A DNA stretch of 64,000 nt from contig NC_084462.1 of assembly GCF_027409185.1 (NCBI RefSeq), positions 85,856,179-85,920,178 on the forward strand, given 5' to 3'. A model generated the notes under the pieces. The model did not search any database. It was not told where the DNA came from and saw only the letters and a program-made list of their open reading frames with translations. Source of the stretch: Cynocephalus volans (taxonomy: Eukaryota > Chordata > Mammalia > Dermoptera > Cynocephalidae). Positions 10,141-22,074 of the stretch are shown here, piece by piece; position 1 is the first letter of the stretch, and each line of letters starts with the position of its first letter. The position numbers were made by a program, and so were the translations under genes.

Positions 10141-12518
10141 CTCCCAAGTGCAGCTGCTCTCAGGCCCGGGTCGGCGTCACCCCGCGAGGCTGCGGAGGAG
10201 CTCGCCAAGTGGGCCGTGCGCCCGGCCGCCGAGCCCGCAGTCGGCCGAGGGCGGGGTGGCTGGCCCAAGTCCGGCGGCCCATGACACGCGGCCCCCAGCT
10301 TGCACCCTTCCGTGGCCCTCCAGGGCCGGGGGTATGGTGCGCCTGGAGACCTCCACGAGCCTACTTTGCCCTCCGCCCGTCCCCTCTGAGTCTTCCTCTC
10401 TTGGGTCAGTTTGAACTGCACCAACGCGAGGGCCCCTCCTGCTTCCCCCTGTCCTCTCCAGCCCCCCAGCCTCATACTGTACCCCCGTGCCGGGCTAATC
10501 CAAAGCAGAGCCCCAGATGGGGAGGCACTGGAAGGGGATCATTAACCGCAGCCCAAATCTGGAAAATTCATATCCCCTCCCCACACCCACACCCCAGCCC
10601 CCCACCTCATGGCCTGGGCAGATCTCCTTTGTAATCTACTTCAACGATATAAAGTTATGAATAAGAAAGAAAACCCACTGAAGTGTGGGCGAGAGGAGGC
10701 CACCTCCCCTGAAATCGTGCTGGCTGCGTCCAGCGTGGGGTTCTGCGGCCAGAAAGTCACCCGGGATCCTCAAACGCCTCCCAGCCCCACGAAATCAGGA
10801 CAACCCCTTCTCTCTTCGACGCCCTTGGCTTGAAGTCTTGCAAAGCCCTCGCTGAAGTGGGTGACCGCCAGAACAGATTTCAACCCAGAAGAAGCAACCT
10901 ATAGTTTACCCGAGGGCCCAAGAGAGCAAGCGGTTTTCTTCCTCTGCCCAGGAAGTAAGTGGAGATGCGCGCGGAATGGACTGGCGTCCTCGGACAGCTG
11001 CCCAGGCCTCCCCAGGCGGCTCCCAGCACCCGGCGTCACCCCGGCGAGCTGACAGCCTTTCTTCGGCAGAGCATCTTCTCTTTGGGATTAGGAGGGCCGA
11101 GCAGGAGATGAAACAGAAAAAAATGAAAAATACCAAGTTGGAAAAAAAATGTTTCCATGGACAAACACCCTAATTTAAGAAGAAAAAAAGAAAAAAAAGT
11201 TAACTGAACAGATGAATAAAAAACATACGCTAAATGAAAAATCAAAGATTGAAGAAGAGGGTTAGAATAATTGGTTACCATTTCCTTAGACCCCAGAGAG
11301 TGGAAAGAAGTCACTGACTAACTTTTTAAAATGTTTTCACGAGTGAACCACCAGGTCACCCCCTTCTAAGTTTCTTGGTTTTCTATTCTAAAGCGTCAGC
11401 AATTTTCTGGACAGAATTTCTCCAGAGGTGAGAAGATTCCAGAGGAAGACGAGAGAGTCTGGCAGGAAGCACCCAGAACCACATTCTTCACCCCCAGTTA
11501 TCAAGCACTCTACTATAGCCAGACACCAAAGAAATGGTTCCTCACCAGGAGTTTAATTCTAGACTGGCTACAGGCATCAAAAATACTGGTGAGTTACATT
11601 CTGAGGCTCCAGCCAAGGAGTCAGTCTCCTCCTGGAGCCCTGGGTGGGGAAATTTGCCCTGACACCCAGGCTTGCTGTTTGTGAGGCCAACAAATAGGAA
11701 GTAAACGTTCGATGGCTCAGAAGAGATAGAAACATTTCTTTGGAATGGTCCTTAAAAGCTGCTACTCACAAAGAGAACGAAAGCATTAACTCCAAAACCG
11801 ATGGAAGGTTCTCAGAGAACATTGTGTGGCCAGCGTTTGGAGGAATGGCATTCTTTTTTTCTTTTCTAAGCTTTGTGGGGTCACTTAGCAAACTGTAGCC
11901 CACCCAGCAAAGAAGGATTACACCTGCCTACCCCACCCTACCCCCAGGCTCTTCTCCCGACATTTACAAAATAAACATACTGAAATCCTGTTTCCACGCT
12001 GAAAATATCGCCAGCAACATGTATCCAGTCCATAGTCTTATTTCCCTTTTTCTTACATATACACATGTATGTAAATTTCTGATAGTGGTTGACGCTATTT
12101 TTTTTCTTTAATTTTCCTGCAACCACTCCAACTCTATGCAGCTAACAATAAGCCCTCCCTTCAATTGCACACATTGACCTACAAGTTTTAAGGGACTCCT
12201 CTTTGAATTCTAATTCCATAGTGCACCTAATGGGTGCCAGGCATTGTGCTGGGCACTGGCGAGGGGAAGAAAGAGGAGGGACAAAATGACAAAAAGTGAT
12301 CCCAGTTTTCTAGCAGTGGACAGTCTATCTAGTACCCCTCCCTCCCCCACACATGCACACTCACCTTAACTAGGCTTGAGAAGAGCATTCTTCCTACCCA
12401 TCACACATCTTTAGTAAGAAGAAAATTTTCCCAGACATCAAGTAAGAATAATGTGTTGTTTCTGACTGACAAATCACAGCAATTCAGACAACTACAGAAA
12501 AACAATGGTTAAATAGTG
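10141..12518. other. intergenic DNA: GC-rich to about 11060, then AT-rich
   Basis: CpG-rich DNA at 10150-10500 gives way to ordinary AT-rich sequence with A-runs at 11110-11220. A word resembling an old interspersed repeat (GGGTGCCAGGCATTGTGCTGG) lies near 12231. No gene or RNA was recognised. Confidence 0.35.
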
Positions 12519-12616
12519 CTGGCTGATTAACTCGGCTAGAGCACAGCCTTATTTATAACACCAAGTTTGCAGTTCAGATTCAGAACCTGTCAGACATCAA
12601 AACAAAAACAAAAAAA
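12519..12616 (+). mobile_element. diverged tRNA-derived SINE
   Basis: The segment reads like a decayed copy of the SINE family seen elsewhere here: CTGGCTGATTAACTCGG, then AGAGCACAG, then ATAACACCAAG, a B-box remnant GTTCAGATTC and an A-rich tail near 12600. No clear target duplication was seen, so it is probably older than the copies with intact duplications. Confidence 0.5.
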
Positions 12617-14879
12617 CCCTATGAAAATGTTTAAGTAAAAGGTATGAATAGCCAAGAAAGACTAGTGAGACTTGCAAACCAAGCAAGACCTGCACATGCA
12701 TTTTTTTTTTTTTTTAATTAGGAAAAAATGTCAAAGGAAACATTAAACTGAGAAAGCCCAGCTTATATTATACTTGTCCAGATCTTTCCTTTGGCTCCTC
12801 CTTTAGAGACCAAGACCCAACCAGGCCTCCTTTTCATAAAGCCCTTTGGGATGTGGGGAAGTTGAGCTCACCTGATCCCAGCCCTCTTCAGGTTGCCTCC
12901 AGGGGGTCAGCCAGGATCCTCACAAGAAGGAGGGTTTCCAGGATCAAGTCCCTAATTAGCTGCACAAAGAGAAAACCATGGACAATTTGTGCACTTGGTG
13001 GTATTTACTTTTTTCTTTCTTTTAACAAACTGCCTTTTGGGAAGAGAGTTCTCATAAGGGCAAATCAATCATTTCAGCAGGATTAAAATATTGAGGGGAG
13101 GAGGACAACAGTTAGCTCAAAGGCTGCCAGCTACTTTAACCCATTGTTTGGTTTCATATGAGAGCCACATGCTCTATTCTGTAGGAAAAGAGAACAGAAA
13201 CAATAAAGAACAAGGATGCAGCTTCCCAGCAACATAGACAGAAGGTATGTTTTATGATTATGAATATGTGTGTATAACTAGATAGATACAGATGTCAATT
13301 TAAATAGAGTAATTTTGTTTTCTGAGTTTCTTTATGTCAGTGTATTTTTTCCAAAGACCTTTTCCTCTCTGAGGGTCCTAAATTCCTGAATGTTCATTGT
13401 GTAAGTAGACATGAGGCCCATTAAGATGGATTCCCATTTCCAGGGCTTGCATACACATTGTTTGGACAGGATGGGAGTGTCTCTGGAACCAGCCAGATTA
13501 GCCAGTCCCAGGACATGGCCACTTTCAAAGACATCAGGTTGATTGTACCCACCGACCTTAAACTACCTGGATCATGACGTTGCCCTAATGGTGATAGGGT
13601 CCTGGGCAAAGAGATGGGCCTGTGATGCCTTAGTTAGTGGGGACTCTCAACCCCCCCTCCCCCGCACACACACACATAGAGGGCTGGCCAGCCAAAACTT
13701 TTGCCTTGGGGACTCAACCACCACCATTACCACTACCCCAGCCCTGACCTCTCCGAGGGTGTGAGAACATTTGCAGTGGAAACACGCTGGTGTGCTCCAG
13801 CCCGGTGCCCCAGAAAAAAAAACCTATAGTCTGAGTTTGGCCCAGTACAGGCCACACACACTTTGTTCCATATCTGGACTCAGATACCCAGGTTCTGAAA
13901 GGCTGTCCCCATTATGACCACCGCTCGCCAGGGCTGAGGCTCGGCGCTGACCCCGCCGTAACTGCCAAGGGCAGCACAATGGGCACATCTGTCCTTTCTC
14001 CTCCGAGGGATGAAAGCACCTAAGCGGACACGGCTCTGCCTTTTGTTACGGATATTTCTTTTGTAAATGAAAGAAAGCGGCGGCATGTGGCGCCGGGAGT
14101 ACGTCCCACAACTGGGGGCCTCATCGCGCGTCCCCACCAAGCTCAAGGACCAGGTTCGGTTCCGGATTGGAGTGTGACTGTGGGAAGGGCGCGATTACTC
14201 CCGAAGCAGAATTGATTTTCAAATCTGGAGGTTCTCTCGGGGACGCCGGGAAGAGGGCGTCCCTACGGGCCAAGCGGAGACCCGCGCGCCCGCGTCCACC
14301 CTGCCTGCGTCAGTACTTCTCGCAAGCAGCGGCCTCTGGGTGCTTTACCAGGACGGCCATGCAGCAACCGCAGGGAAGGTCCAGGCCTCTGCAACCCCAC
14401 CAGCATCCGGAAGTTAACATGGGAACCCACCCGAGCACTCCCTTCCCTCCTCCTCGCCCCCCCCCCCCCCGCCCTGCCGAGTCACTGGCGAAGAAGGCAC
14501 ACAGCCTTAATTATGAGCTGAGCAGGAGAAGGACCCAGGCGGCGGGGACAGCGAGGTATGGCCGGGATCGGACTCTTCGCACTGAGTGCTCCTCTCTCCC
14601 AGGGCATGGATGAGGAAGGGTGGGTAGAGGAGTATCCGAGAGGAAGAATGCAAGGTCAACTGTCGCCAAACTGACCCAGGCCTTTAGGATATTTGCGCCC
14701 TTCCCCTCCTCCCCCTGCACATAGACAGAGCATTTTAAGGGTGGGGAAAGCACCGACTCCCAGCAGCCCTCCGGGAAATCAAGCTTAGTATGGCCAGGGC
14801 GAAACGGTTGATGACACAGTCCCCAGCTTCCCGGGCAACCTGCACCGGGAAGCAGTAACTGGAGAGAGTGGGGCGATGG
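12617..14879. other. intergenic DNA approaching the ONECUT1 CpG island
   Basis: Sequence is AT-rich to about 13300, then mixed, with CpG density rising from about 13900. A C-run is at 14459-14470. No gene is recognised. The frames on both strands near 14200-14900 lack domains and sit in GC-rich DNA. Confidence 0.35.
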
Positions 14880-15646
14880 CTCTCCAAGCATAGCGCGCTA
14901 ACCACGGTAGCAGCCCGCAAGAGGGTCCCGGGGCTGGGAGGAGATAGCCCACCCGAGCAAGGGAAGCGAGCGGGACGCGAATCTCCCGGGATTGCGGCGG
15001 CAGCCCCAGGTCGCGCTCTGCGCCAGTCCTTCGCACTTGCTCGCCGCTCTCGGGACATCCGGCGCCGCTTGGAAGGCCCAGGGCCCCCTCCTTCATTTGT
15101 ACCGGGACGTCATGGGCCAGGCGCGCGGGGACCGAGGGGGCGGGGCCGAGACTCGCGCCTGCGCGCTGCGCCCGGCGGCCGTGAGGGCGGGCCGCGGCTG
15201 CTGCGGCGGCGACCGGATCGCGGCCACAGAGTCTGCAACAGTAACCGAGCCATGGCTCGAGCTGGCGAGCGGCGCGGGCAGGCAGCAGCCGCGGCAAGCG
15301 CGCGGGCCGCGTCAGGGGAGCCGGGGACCTCACAATTCTAAGAAGGAGAGAGGGACGAGAGGGGACCGGGGGCGGGCGGACTGGGGGCACCGCGCTCTCC
15401 CAACGGCGCGGATCCTTTTCGGAAATTAATATTTAAAAAAAGCCGAGGACGCAAAGGGAAGGTGGGGGCAAGAGGGAAGGCGAGACACAGAGAGAGAGAG
15501 AGACAGACAACCCCACAGTGAGAGAGAGGAAGGAAGGAAGGCAACAGTCGCCTGCAGCCGATGTGAAGACCGGACTCCGCGTGCCCCTCGCCGCCTCTGC
15601 CCGGCCACATCGATGTTGTGTCCGCCGCCCGCTCGCCCGGATCAAG
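14880..15646 (+). promoter_or_regulatory. ONECUT1 CpG-island promoter and 5' leader
   Basis: Dense CpG DNA runs up to and through exon 1. An AT-rich interruption at about 15424-15440 (GAAATTAATATTTAAAAAAA) is the only TATA-like stretch close to the start codon, so a start of transcription around 15455-15470 is plausible but not shown. The proposed leader contains purine-rich GAGA repeats (15485-15540) and two upstream ATGs, listed separately. GTG at 15518 is in frame with the protein, but no in-frame ATG exists upstream of 15647. Confidence 0.6.
15561..15566 (+). other. minimal start-stop uORF in the ONECUT1 leader
   Basis: ATG at 15561 is followed immediately by TGA. Such AUG-stop elements can stall ribosomes and repress the main frame in other genes (general knowledge). 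It is 81 bases upstream of the ONECUT1 start. Function depends on the transcription start lying upstream, which is not proven here. Confidence 0.45.
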
Positions 15647-15702
15647 ATGAACGCGCAGCTGACCATGGAGGCGATCGGCGAGCTGCACGGGGTGAGCCAT
15701 GA
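15613..15702 (+). other. uORF overlapping the ONECUT1 start codon
   Basis: An ATG at 15613 opens a 29-codon frame in the +1 register relative to ONECUT1. It ends at TGA 15700-15702, 54 bases inside the main coding region. Its start context is weak (T at -3), while the ONECUT1 start has A at -3. Leaky scanning would therefore let most ribosomes reach the real start. Ribosomes that do use it cannot easily reinitiate at 15647, so it would reduce ONECUT1 translation. Confidence 0.45.
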
Positions 15703-16751
15703 GCCAGTGCCTGCCCCTGCCGACCTGCTGGGCGGCAGCCCCCACGCGCGCAGCTCCGTGGCGCACCGCGGCAGCCACCTGCCCCCCGCGCACCCGCGCT
15801 CTATGGGCATGGCGTCCCTGCTGGACGGCGGCGGCGGGGGCGGCGATTACCACCACCACCACCGGGCCCCTGAGCACAGCCTGGCCGGCCCCCTGCACCC
15901 CACTATGACCATGGCCTGCGAGACTCCCCCAGGTATGAGCATGCCCACCACCTACACCACCTTAACCCCTCTGCAGCCGCTGCCCCCAATCTCCACAGTC
16001 TCGGACAAGTTCCCCCACCATCACCACCACCACCATCACCACCACCACCCGCACCACCACCAGCGTCTGGCGGGCAACGTGAGCGGCAGCTTCACGCTCA
16101 TGCGGGACGAGCGCGGGCTGGCCTCCATGAATAACCTCTACACCCCCTACCACAAGGACGTGGCCGGCATGGGCCAGAGCCTCTCGCCCCTCTCCGGCTC
16201 CGGTCTGGGCGGCATCCACAACTCCCAGCAAGGGCTCCCCCACTATGCGCACCCGGGCGCTGCCATGCCCGCCGACAAGATGCTCACCCCCAACGGCTTT
16301 GAAGCCCACCACCCGGCCATGCTCGGCCGCCACGGGGAGCAACACCTCACGCCCACCTCGGCCGGCATGGTGCCCATCAACGGCCTTCCTCCGCACCACC
16401 CCCACGCCCACCTGAACGCCCAGGGTCATGGGCAGCTCCTGGGCACGGCCCGGGAACCCAACCCTTCGGTGACCGGCGCGCAGGTCAGCAATGGAAGTAA
16501 TTCAGGGCAGATGGAAGAGATCAATACCAAAGAGGTGGCGCAGCGTATCACCACCGAGCTTAAGCGCTACAGCATCCCACAGGCCATCTTCGCGCAGAGG
16601 GTGCTCTGCCGCTCCCAGGGGACCCTCTCGGACCTGCTGCGTAACCCCAAACCCTGGAGCAAACTCAAGTCCGGCCGGGAGACCTTCCGGAGAATGTGGA
16701 AGTGGCTGCAGGAGCCGGAGTTCCAGCGCATGTCCGCGCTCCGCCTAGCAG
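15647..16751 (+). CDS. ONECUT1: ONECUT1 (HNF6) coding exon 1: N-terminus and CUT domain
   Basis: This exon encodes residues 1-368 and the first base of codon 369. ONECUT1 is a nuclear DNA-binding activator of liver, pancreas and neural development genes. The protein starts MNAQLTMEAIGELHG, which separates it from ONECUT2 and ONECUT3. It carries a Gly run near 62-67, HHHH near 69-72, and a long His run at about 124-138 broken by one Pro. A Ser/Thr/Pro-rich region follows. The CUT domain (about 283-369) starts near MEEINTKEVAQRI and contains LSDLL, the motif known in this family for coactivator contact. The donor GTGAGC follows base 16751. The start at 15647 is the first in-frame ATG and gives the family's 465-residue total. 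The upstream in-frame extension has only GTG and is rejected. Recognition is essentially certain. Confidence 0.97.
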
Positions 16752-17968
16752 GTGAGCGGGCCAAGGAACTGGGTGCGCGGTGAGATAAGGGACGCGGACG
16801 CCGAAGGGACCGAAGGAGGGAGGGATGGAGAGAGGGCTGGGCGCACTTCATCCCTCCTCCCCTACCCTTCCCGAGAGGGGAGTCCCTTGGCCTGGAAGTG
16901 CCAGCAGACCGCTCCGGTGAGCAGACCGCCTCCTCCAGAGCTCAGTGCTCTTGAGCTGTGGAAGGCTCCAGGAGCTAAGCGGCACGACCTCGGCGACTGC
17001 GGGGGCACATTTGTGCTCTGGGACAGCGGTGGAAACTCGCACGGCCCCATAGGCCGAGAGAAATCCCCGCATCTGACGGGACACTGTACGCCGCTTCTCG
17101 GTTGAGCACTACGGGTTTGGGAAGAGGGAGGAGACGAGTGCGCGTAACTGCGCGCTAGTGCTCGCCTTCAGTACCCCTGGCACATGCCCGGCGCTGAGGC
17201 TGGAGCGTGCCAGGGCTGCCAATGTTTGGTTGAACTCGCTGCAGTGACCCCCTCCTGCGCTCATTCTGTTGGCGCTGAGCAGGCTCAGAGGAAGTGCGTT
17301 CTAAGAGTGCGGGGAAATCGTTCTGAAGACGCCAGGCGATCGGTGTGTGGCGCGGACGTGTTGTAAGCGTTAGCACGCACTCTGCGCGTGGAACCAGCTG
17401 TAGAAAGGAGAGGGAGGCAGACGGTGCCAAGGTCCGGGTGAGAGCGGCGGAGCAATAAGGGAGCTTCCAGCCGAGCCCAGGGACCGCCTTCGCTGCCGAT
17501 TAGCTTAGAACTTTGCATTTCCTCTTAGCCATTCTTCGTCTCAATCGCCAAGATTGGGAGGAGAGATTGTGTAAATGACCCCTAAGTATGTAAGCAGAGG
17601 TCTCCCGAGCCCAAAACCCCAAGCCCCGCGTGTTTCCGAGTTGAGCGAGAAGGTCTCCGTGGCACTGCGCAGACACCGCGCCTAGCTCCCCCAGATGGCT
17701 GATAGGCCGAGGGGACAGCTGAGCGCGGTCCGAACCGCACCGGGGATTTCAGGCGGATTTCGACGACTCTCGAGGGCGGAGGACACGAGGGGAGGTAGAG
17801 CAAGGGCAGCCGAGGGCGGACTGGGTTTGATGAGACCCAGTGGAGGCCGCCAAGTTGGCTGACTCCTGTGTCCATGCCCCCCAACCCCCATCTCAGCCCA
17901 GCGCCCGAGCCTGAGCCTTGGAGAAGAGAAAGGTAAAAGCCGGAATGAGGTTTTGTTAATTAACTGAT

Positions 17969-17998
17969 CGTTCTCCATTAATTCGTCCCTGGAGAACG
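17969..17998. repeat. 8-bp perfect inverted repeat with AT-rich loop
   Basis: CGTTCTCC (17969-17976) and GGAGAACG (17991-17998) form an 8-bp perfect stem around a 14-base loop. TTAATTAACTGATCG lies just upstream, giving homeodomain-type cores in a GC-rich setting. It could be a dimer site or a small hairpin. No function is known to me. Confidence 0.5.
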
Positions 17999-20216
17999 AG
18001 AGACAGTCAATCCTCTCTGAGCCGGGGGCACTGAGCCGTTTCACAGTCTAAAATCAAAGCGTGAGGCCGAAGCCCCCTCCCCCACCTCGTGCCTGCCAAT
18101 GAGAAGCTGGGGGGAGGCAGGTGCGGGTGAGCCTCCGATTCGAGCCCCGAAGAGACCCAAAGCGTTCCTCGAGTCTGGGCGCTCTAGGCCTTCTGTCCTG
18201 AGCGCCGCGTTGGCTGAGCCTCTGCTCTGGCGGGTTTTCCAGCCCAGCCCCGCGTTCGCTCCAGGCAGTCCTCACACAGTCTCCTGCTGCCAGCTCCTGC
18301 GCCTGGCGTGGCGGAGGGGTAGGGGGACGGAGGGGGAGAGGAGAGGCTGACCAGCTGCCCCCGCGAATCCCGGACTCCCGCGTTTCCACTCTAGCCTTGT
18401 ATGCCAGCACCATATCGCCCTCCTTGGGCTGACCGAAATCCCGCGGGCAGCCGAGGTTCCAGAGGGAATGGACGAGGGGGCTGCTGCACCTCTGCGGGTG
18501 CCCAAGGTAATGCCTATTCACAGGCTCACGCCCGGCTTCAGTACCTTTTGCACAGGCAGTGCCTGCCGAGGCCGGCGAATGGGGCGGAGGACTGCGGGGA
18601 GGAGGTGGAAATGGAGAAGGGTACCCCTCCGGGGAAGCCCGGTCCCCACTCCCGACTCAGTGGAGGCGCTTGCTCCGGACTTCAATTACCCTCCTCCTTC
18701 CTGTTGTCCCCTGGAAGAACAGACTGACAGGTTCAGTTGAGACGACCCGCGAGTCCTGGAAACCCAGACGGGCAAGTGCCCTCTGATCTCCACGAGTGGA
18801 GACTCGAGCTCCGGGGCGCCTACTGGGGAAGGGGAGAGAGCCCGAGGACCGGGACCCGCACACCGGAGACGCTGGCCAGGTACAGGGCAGTTGCTCGTGG
18901 GACCCAGGATATCATCGAAGGAGCACCTGTCTGAGCACCCATCGGCCGCTGGAGAGCCATGCAGCCCTCGGCCCCAGGCACGTGGCCTTTTCCTCAAAAA
19001 AGTGAAAAATCAGAGATTCCAGCAGGACAGATATTTGGCGCCAAACCCCAAGCAGACTCGGCGTCCTGAGACCGGGATGGAGCGTCCTCGCTTTCATTTT
19101 TGTTTCTTTAACTTAAAGGGGTGACAAGGGTTAGGACTGAGCGCGCGGTGCAGTCCAGAAAGGCCTTCTGCAAGGAACCCAGAGAAATCCCCTCAGGCCG
19201 CAAAAGCCAAGACCAATATTTGTCACTGAAGAACAAGCTGTTGGTCTTCATTTAAAAACAAACAAACAAAATGCGGTCGTTTTCTGAACCCTGCAAATGG
19301 TCTCTAGCTGGCCCTGAGTGCAGGAGCCTTAAAACGGTTTGCAGGGCATGTGGGCTGCAGCTGCTGGCGTAAGTGCCTGCCCCACAGTCAGCTCCTATAT
19401 GCTAAGGTGTGTCCTTTGCAGCTTCCCTCGCTGTGGCACTCCAAGGCCCTCCCCCTATCTCGTCCAGATTCCCAGGCGAGGGCAGGCCCACCGACCTCGG
19501 TTCCTTTTCTCAGCAGTGGGAAGGTGGCTTCTCCGTGCCCCTCTCAGTCCCCCTCGTTCTGCGCAGCCTGTTGTTGAGGGTCAAAACCCTCCGCACGTGG
19601 CGGCGTGTTTGAGGAGGCGCCTTCCGGTCACGAAATTACAGCGGCTCGTGGAAGACGGGCGACGGGAGGAAATTCTCACCAAATTGACTACCTTTAAAAA
19701 ATCAATATATGTTCCCTCAGTGCGATGCTTGCTGCTGCCCCATTAAAACACAGCGCGACCCGGCTCTAGCCGCGTCTCGTCCCGGAGGGGGAGGGCGGGT
19801 GGGTGGGCGCCCCGCCTCTGACGTGTTTGCCTATCAAGACGCCAGATTAGTTTCCAATTAAAGATTCCAGAAGGCTTTGGCCACAAGGCGGGAGCTGCCA
19901 GCCCGGGAAGAAGCCCCGACGCACTCCCACCAGCCGGCGCGGACTCAGGCGGCGGCGCGCAGACCCGAGGTCCGGGCGGGGGTGGGTGCTGGGCCGCTCC
20001 GACCTGCCCGACTTGGAGGCCAGGAAACCTCCAAACCGCGCGGGAGTCGGCCGGGCCGACTGAGCCCCCATCCCCCCACGTCCTGTCCGGAATTTGCCCC
20101 GGAACGACCTGGAGGAGGACCTGAGCTGGGGGAGGGGTTCGGCCAGGACGGGGCCATGAGAAAGTCCCGGCCGGCCCAACCTGGGCCGTGTTTGCCGTGA
20201 GTGGCCTTGGGCCTGG

Positions 20217-20270
20217 TTGATTGATCACTGGCCCCCGCACAAGTCCATTTGCTTTTTGTTAATATTTATC
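20217..20270. promoter_or_regulatory. ONECUT-like plus HNF1-like site pair in intron
   Basis: TTGATTGATCA (20217-20227) is an ONECUT-type site. GTTAATATTTATC (20258-20270) resembles the HNF1 palindrome GTTAATNATTAAC with a good left half and a weaker right half. The pair is an AT-rich island in CpG-rich intron 3.5 kb past exon 1. HNF1 and HNF6 factors cross-regulate in liver and pancreas (known), so a liver or pancreas enhancer is a reasonable inference. Confidence 0.4.
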
Positions 20271-22074
20271 CCTGCGGGTGACATTTCAACTGTCCCCTCG
20301 CTTCCCTGGGCGGCGGGAGCCAGGCAGGAGTGCGATGTCGGGCACTAGGAACCGCATTTCCTCAATCCTCGAAGACCCCCGGGCCGAGAGAGAAGCCAGG
20401 ACTAGCGCGTAGGGTGCGGGGGCTGGGAGGGTCCCTGGGCCCAAGAGCGGAAGGAGAAGGCGCCGAGAGCGTCGGTTTCCCGGCGATTCGCGTCTCCGCG
20501 CGGCGAGTCTCCAGCCGCACAGCTGCTCCCAGCCGGCTGCCGCGAAGACAAAGGGCCGTTGGGGCGCGACCGACCGTGTCGGCTTCGGAGCCCAGGGGCG
20601 AGGGGATGGCCCACGGGGAGCGTGGCCGGGGATGGCGCGTTGTCAGGAGGAGGCCGAGGAGTCCCAGAGCTCGACCGAACCGAATGGTGGCAGTGCACCC
20701 GGGCACTGACGGGGGAGCCCTCATACACTCGCCAGCCGACTGCGAAACCAAAAGGTCTCCCCCTTGGGGACAGTCACCAGAAGACACTGCACGGCGCTTT
20801 TCTCACAGCGTGTGTCTATCTCCTCAATGGTTTGGGACGATAGTTTACTCTGTACAGTCCCCACTAGGGAGCACAAACCCCAGTGAGGAGACTAAGGTGC
20901 TCGTGGGGTTAAGAAGTGACCATGTGGTGAAGACTGGAGCAGCTAATTTGACTGCGGTGGGGGGAACCTGCTTCTGGGGCTTGAGGAGGCCTGATGGCTA
21001 TCGTACGGCGACCTTGGTGTCAGCGTAGCGAGGACCTCCTCCAGAGACAAACAAACCCCACGTCCTAGGCGGAAGGTGTCTGGCTATCCCGCGAGCGGGT
21101 GCAACCCCGAGAGCCTTGGTAGCGGTCCCGGTAGCCGGAGCTCCTCTCCCTGCCCAAGGCAGGGCGTTTACTAGAAACCCGGCCCGGCCGTCACGGCTTG
21201 CAACTGACACTTGTGACGGACGGTGCTAACAGTAGCACAGTTGTGTTGTAGCAGCAAAGCGACCCAAAGCCCGGGGTGCGTCCTTCTTTTATCTTCGGGC
21301 TTCGAGCCCTCTGCGCGCGGAGAGGAGCTGGACTCCTGCGCTCCCTGCTTCCCTGCATTTGGGCTGCCCCTTCTCGGGGTCGCCCTCCCGGCCGTGCTGC
21401 GGTGGGTGCGGGCGCCCCCTGCGGGCCGCCGGGGCCAGGCGCCGAGCCGGCGTCTGCGGTTCGGCCCAGTGCGAGAGGAAAGGGATGCTGGCTGCGTCTT
21501 TGTTTTTCTAGTGATTTTCAAAACGATCACTGTTTTGATAGGAAGAGGGTGTGGAGGAGGACAAGAAGGATGTCTAGTGGATCTATCGAGGTTTCCATTG
21601 ATGCCTGAAGGTTACCCCACTGATGGACAGAAAATTGTCATCCCCTCAAAGTACACTCGAACTCTAACGTCCCCAAACAAGATGCGTGCTTGGATTTTCT
21701 ATCCGAATTATGTTTCGCTGCATGTTTTCATTCTAGAAAAGCAAGAGTTAGAGTAGAGAAGGTGACCCTGGCGTTTTGAAGTCGGAGGTTGAGGCTGAGG
21801 GATACAGTACCGGGCCGATTAGCGGTTCCTTTGTTTTGCTGTTTCCTCTTGCAGCAAACTGACCGGAGTCAGGAGGCAGCCCTGAGGCCTTGAGCTTGGG
21901 AGTCTTTGTTTCCCCTGGTGTGGGTTGGGTGAAAGGGCGTTCAGAGGCTACTAGCCTGGAGCTCCGGCGCAGCGTCAGGACCCTGGACAGTGCCCCGCCG
22001 TCTTGTCGTCTTGTCGCCTTGTCCAGTTTCTCTTTGCTCCTGGAAGGCGGCTAGGGTGCCTTTGAAAAGTCGTG

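Larger units (their letters stand above)
16790..21800. promoter_or_regulatory. CpG-rich 5' part of the ONECUT1 intron
   Basis: High GC and frequent CpG continue for about 5 kb past exon 1, with peaks near 17.1-17.9, 18.2-18.9, 19.7-20.7 and 21.3-21.5 kb. The many open frames on both strands reflect this composition and show no domain. A CpG domain this broad around exon 1 is typical of Polycomb-regulated developmental genes (known pattern). Alternative start sites in it are possible but not identifiable here. Confidence 0.5.

Noticed and set aside
14785-15429. Overlapping frames on both strands near the promoter
   Set aside because: CpG-island composition artefacts with no domain. A divergent non-coding transcript is possible, but the sequence alone does not show it.
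15518-15646. 43-codon in-frame N-terminal extension of ONECUT1
   Set aside because: It starts at GTG, not ATG, and would not match the family's 465-residue length. It is treated as leader.
15962-16429. 155-residue Val/Gly-rich minus-strand frame opposite exon 1
   Set aside because: It is the antisense shadow of the ONECUT1 exon, including its histidine run.
20330-21028. 232-residue open frame in the CpG-rich intron
   Set aside because: Long frames arise readily in GC-rich DNA. The translation is Arg/Pro/Gly-rich without any domain and competing frames overlap it on the other strand.
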